From contig JAOUKJ010000321.1 of assembly GCA_029882675.1 (NCBI GenBank), positions 1-5,271 of the forward strand: a stretch of DNA of 5,271 nucleotides, written 5' to 3'. Shown here piece after piece: positions 4,873 through 5,271 of the stretch. The stretch's first letter is position 1; each line of letters starts with the position of its first letter. Position numbers and translations under genes: made by a program. Under the pieces are notes generated by a model. That model was not told where the DNA came from and made no database searches. It worked only from the letters and a program-made list of their open reading frames with translations. Origin of the DNA: Cyclobacteriaceae bacterium. Its GTDB lineage: Bacteria > Bacteroidota > Bacteroidia > Cytophagales > Cyclobacteriaceae.

Positions 4873-5271
4873 ATGAACAGATATCTCGTCATACTCCTTG
4901 GTTTGTTTTTATCCTTTCAGGCTTCGGGTCAGCAAACACCCCTCGATTCACTCATTGACTATATCCTTATGGGCGACGAGGAAGCCATACGTCTGTTGGA
5001 TAGTGAGAAAGATGAGCATTTCTTATACCTCAGTACCGGGTTTTCACCGCATACCTACTATGCCGGCCGTGAAATCGGTGATAACATCCTTAACATTTCC
5101 GGCCAGGCCATATACCTTCACCCCAAAGGTTTTTATATGGGAGTGGCGGGCGGTTGGTACCAGCAATTGCAGCCGCAGTACAATATGACCATGCTTTCCG
5201 TGGGATGGTCTGACAAACTTAAAAAAAGTGACCACCTGCGACTAAGGGGGTCGTTTGGACACTATATCTTT
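4873..5271 (+). CDS. Secreted, probably outer-membrane beta-barrel protein (3' end beyond window)
   Basis: An open frame of 133 codons starting with ATG at 4873 and still open at the window edge. A signal peptide covers about residues 1-19 (cleavage near ASG-Q). After a short acidic helical stretch (22-48), the sequence switches to alternating beta-strand pattern rich in Gly, Tyr and Trp: FLYLSTGFS (50-58), YYAGREIGDNILNISGQAIY (62-81), GFYMGVAGGWYQ (87-98), YNMTMLSVGWSD (103-114) and HLRLRGSFGHYIF (121-133). The short turns between strands suggest a membrane beta-barrel. I do not recognise a named family with certainty. It lies 174 nt after the Spy-like gene, separated by the 85-bp inverted repeat, and has no copy of the ECF-promoter motif upstream, so whether it belongs to the same regulon is unclear. 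Codon usage looks like its neighbours. Confidence 0.75.
   Translation, partial: MNRYLVILLGLFLSFQASGQQTPLDSLIDYILMGDEEAIRLLDSEKDEHFLYLSTGFSPHTYYAGREIGDNILNISGQAIYLHPKGFYMGVAGGWYQQLQPQYNMTMLSVGWSDKLKKSDHLRLRGSFGHYIF

Noticed and set aside
4898..5188. 96-codon plus-strand open frame in another frame of the last gene
   Set aside because: The frame from ATG 4873 gives a clear signal peptide and beta-strand pattern and stays open to the window end; the other frame gives neither.
1..5271. CRISPR array, tRNA or rRNA genes
   Set aside because: No spaced direct repeats of the right size and no tRNA- or rRNA-like segments were seen on either strand; the only tandem repeats are the noncoding heptads and the coding 78-bp repeat.

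Overview
The window looks like chromosomal DNA from a member of the phylum Bacteroidota. The signs are an anti-sigma factor of the FecR type with the Bacteroidota-style C-terminal domain (DUF4974-like), a TonB-dependent receptor with a CarboxypepD_reg-like domain ahead of its plug, A-rich leaders without a clear Shine-Dalgarno sequence, and signal peptides ending in Ser-Gln, Ala-Gln or Gly-Gln. The genus cannot be read from the sequence.

Layout, all genes on the + strand: 1-184 is an AT-rich intergenic region with a putative promoter (74-109) and a leader of about 75 nt. Bases 185-673 encode an ECF sigma factor with a TTG start. Bases 670-1539 encode a FecR-type transmembrane anti-sigma factor, overlapping the sigma gene by ATGA. 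Bases 1551-4052 encode an 833-residue TonB-dependent outer-membrane receptor with an N-terminal STN signalling domain, also with a TTG start, 11 nt after fecR. These three genes form a tight FecI-FecR-FecA-type cell-surface signalling operon. Bases 4053-4224 hold a degenerate heptamer repeat, a 9-bp inverted repeat and a second copy of the putative promoter. Bases 4225-4698 encode a small secreted Spy/CpxP-like protein with LTxxQ-type repeats and a His/Met-rich tail. Bases 4699-4872 hold an 85-bp near-perfect inverted-repeat element. Bases 4873-5271 are the start of a secreted, probably beta-barrel, protein that runs off the window.

The main discovery is a bipartite motif, GTAGGGTAAA-N11-GCGGTATA-N-CATTAA, present with identical spacing upstream of both the sigma operon and the Spy-like gene and not seen elsewhere in the window. 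The simplest reading is that this is the promoter recognised by the ECF sigma factor encoded here. The system would then be autoregulated and would drive a separate periplasmic effector. Proposed circuit: ligand binding at the receptor is passed through its STN domain to FecR, the sigma factor is released, and both its own operon and the Spy-like gene are transcribed. There is no SusD gene beside the receptor, so a glycan-uptake (SusCD) role is not supported. The His/Met-rich effector makes metal or envelope-stress sensing a hypothesis, not a demonstrated function.

A second discovery is that the Spy-like protein is built on a regular 26-residue tandem repeat of about 3.5 copies, which accounts for the exact 13/26-residue spacing of its LTxxQ-like motifs.
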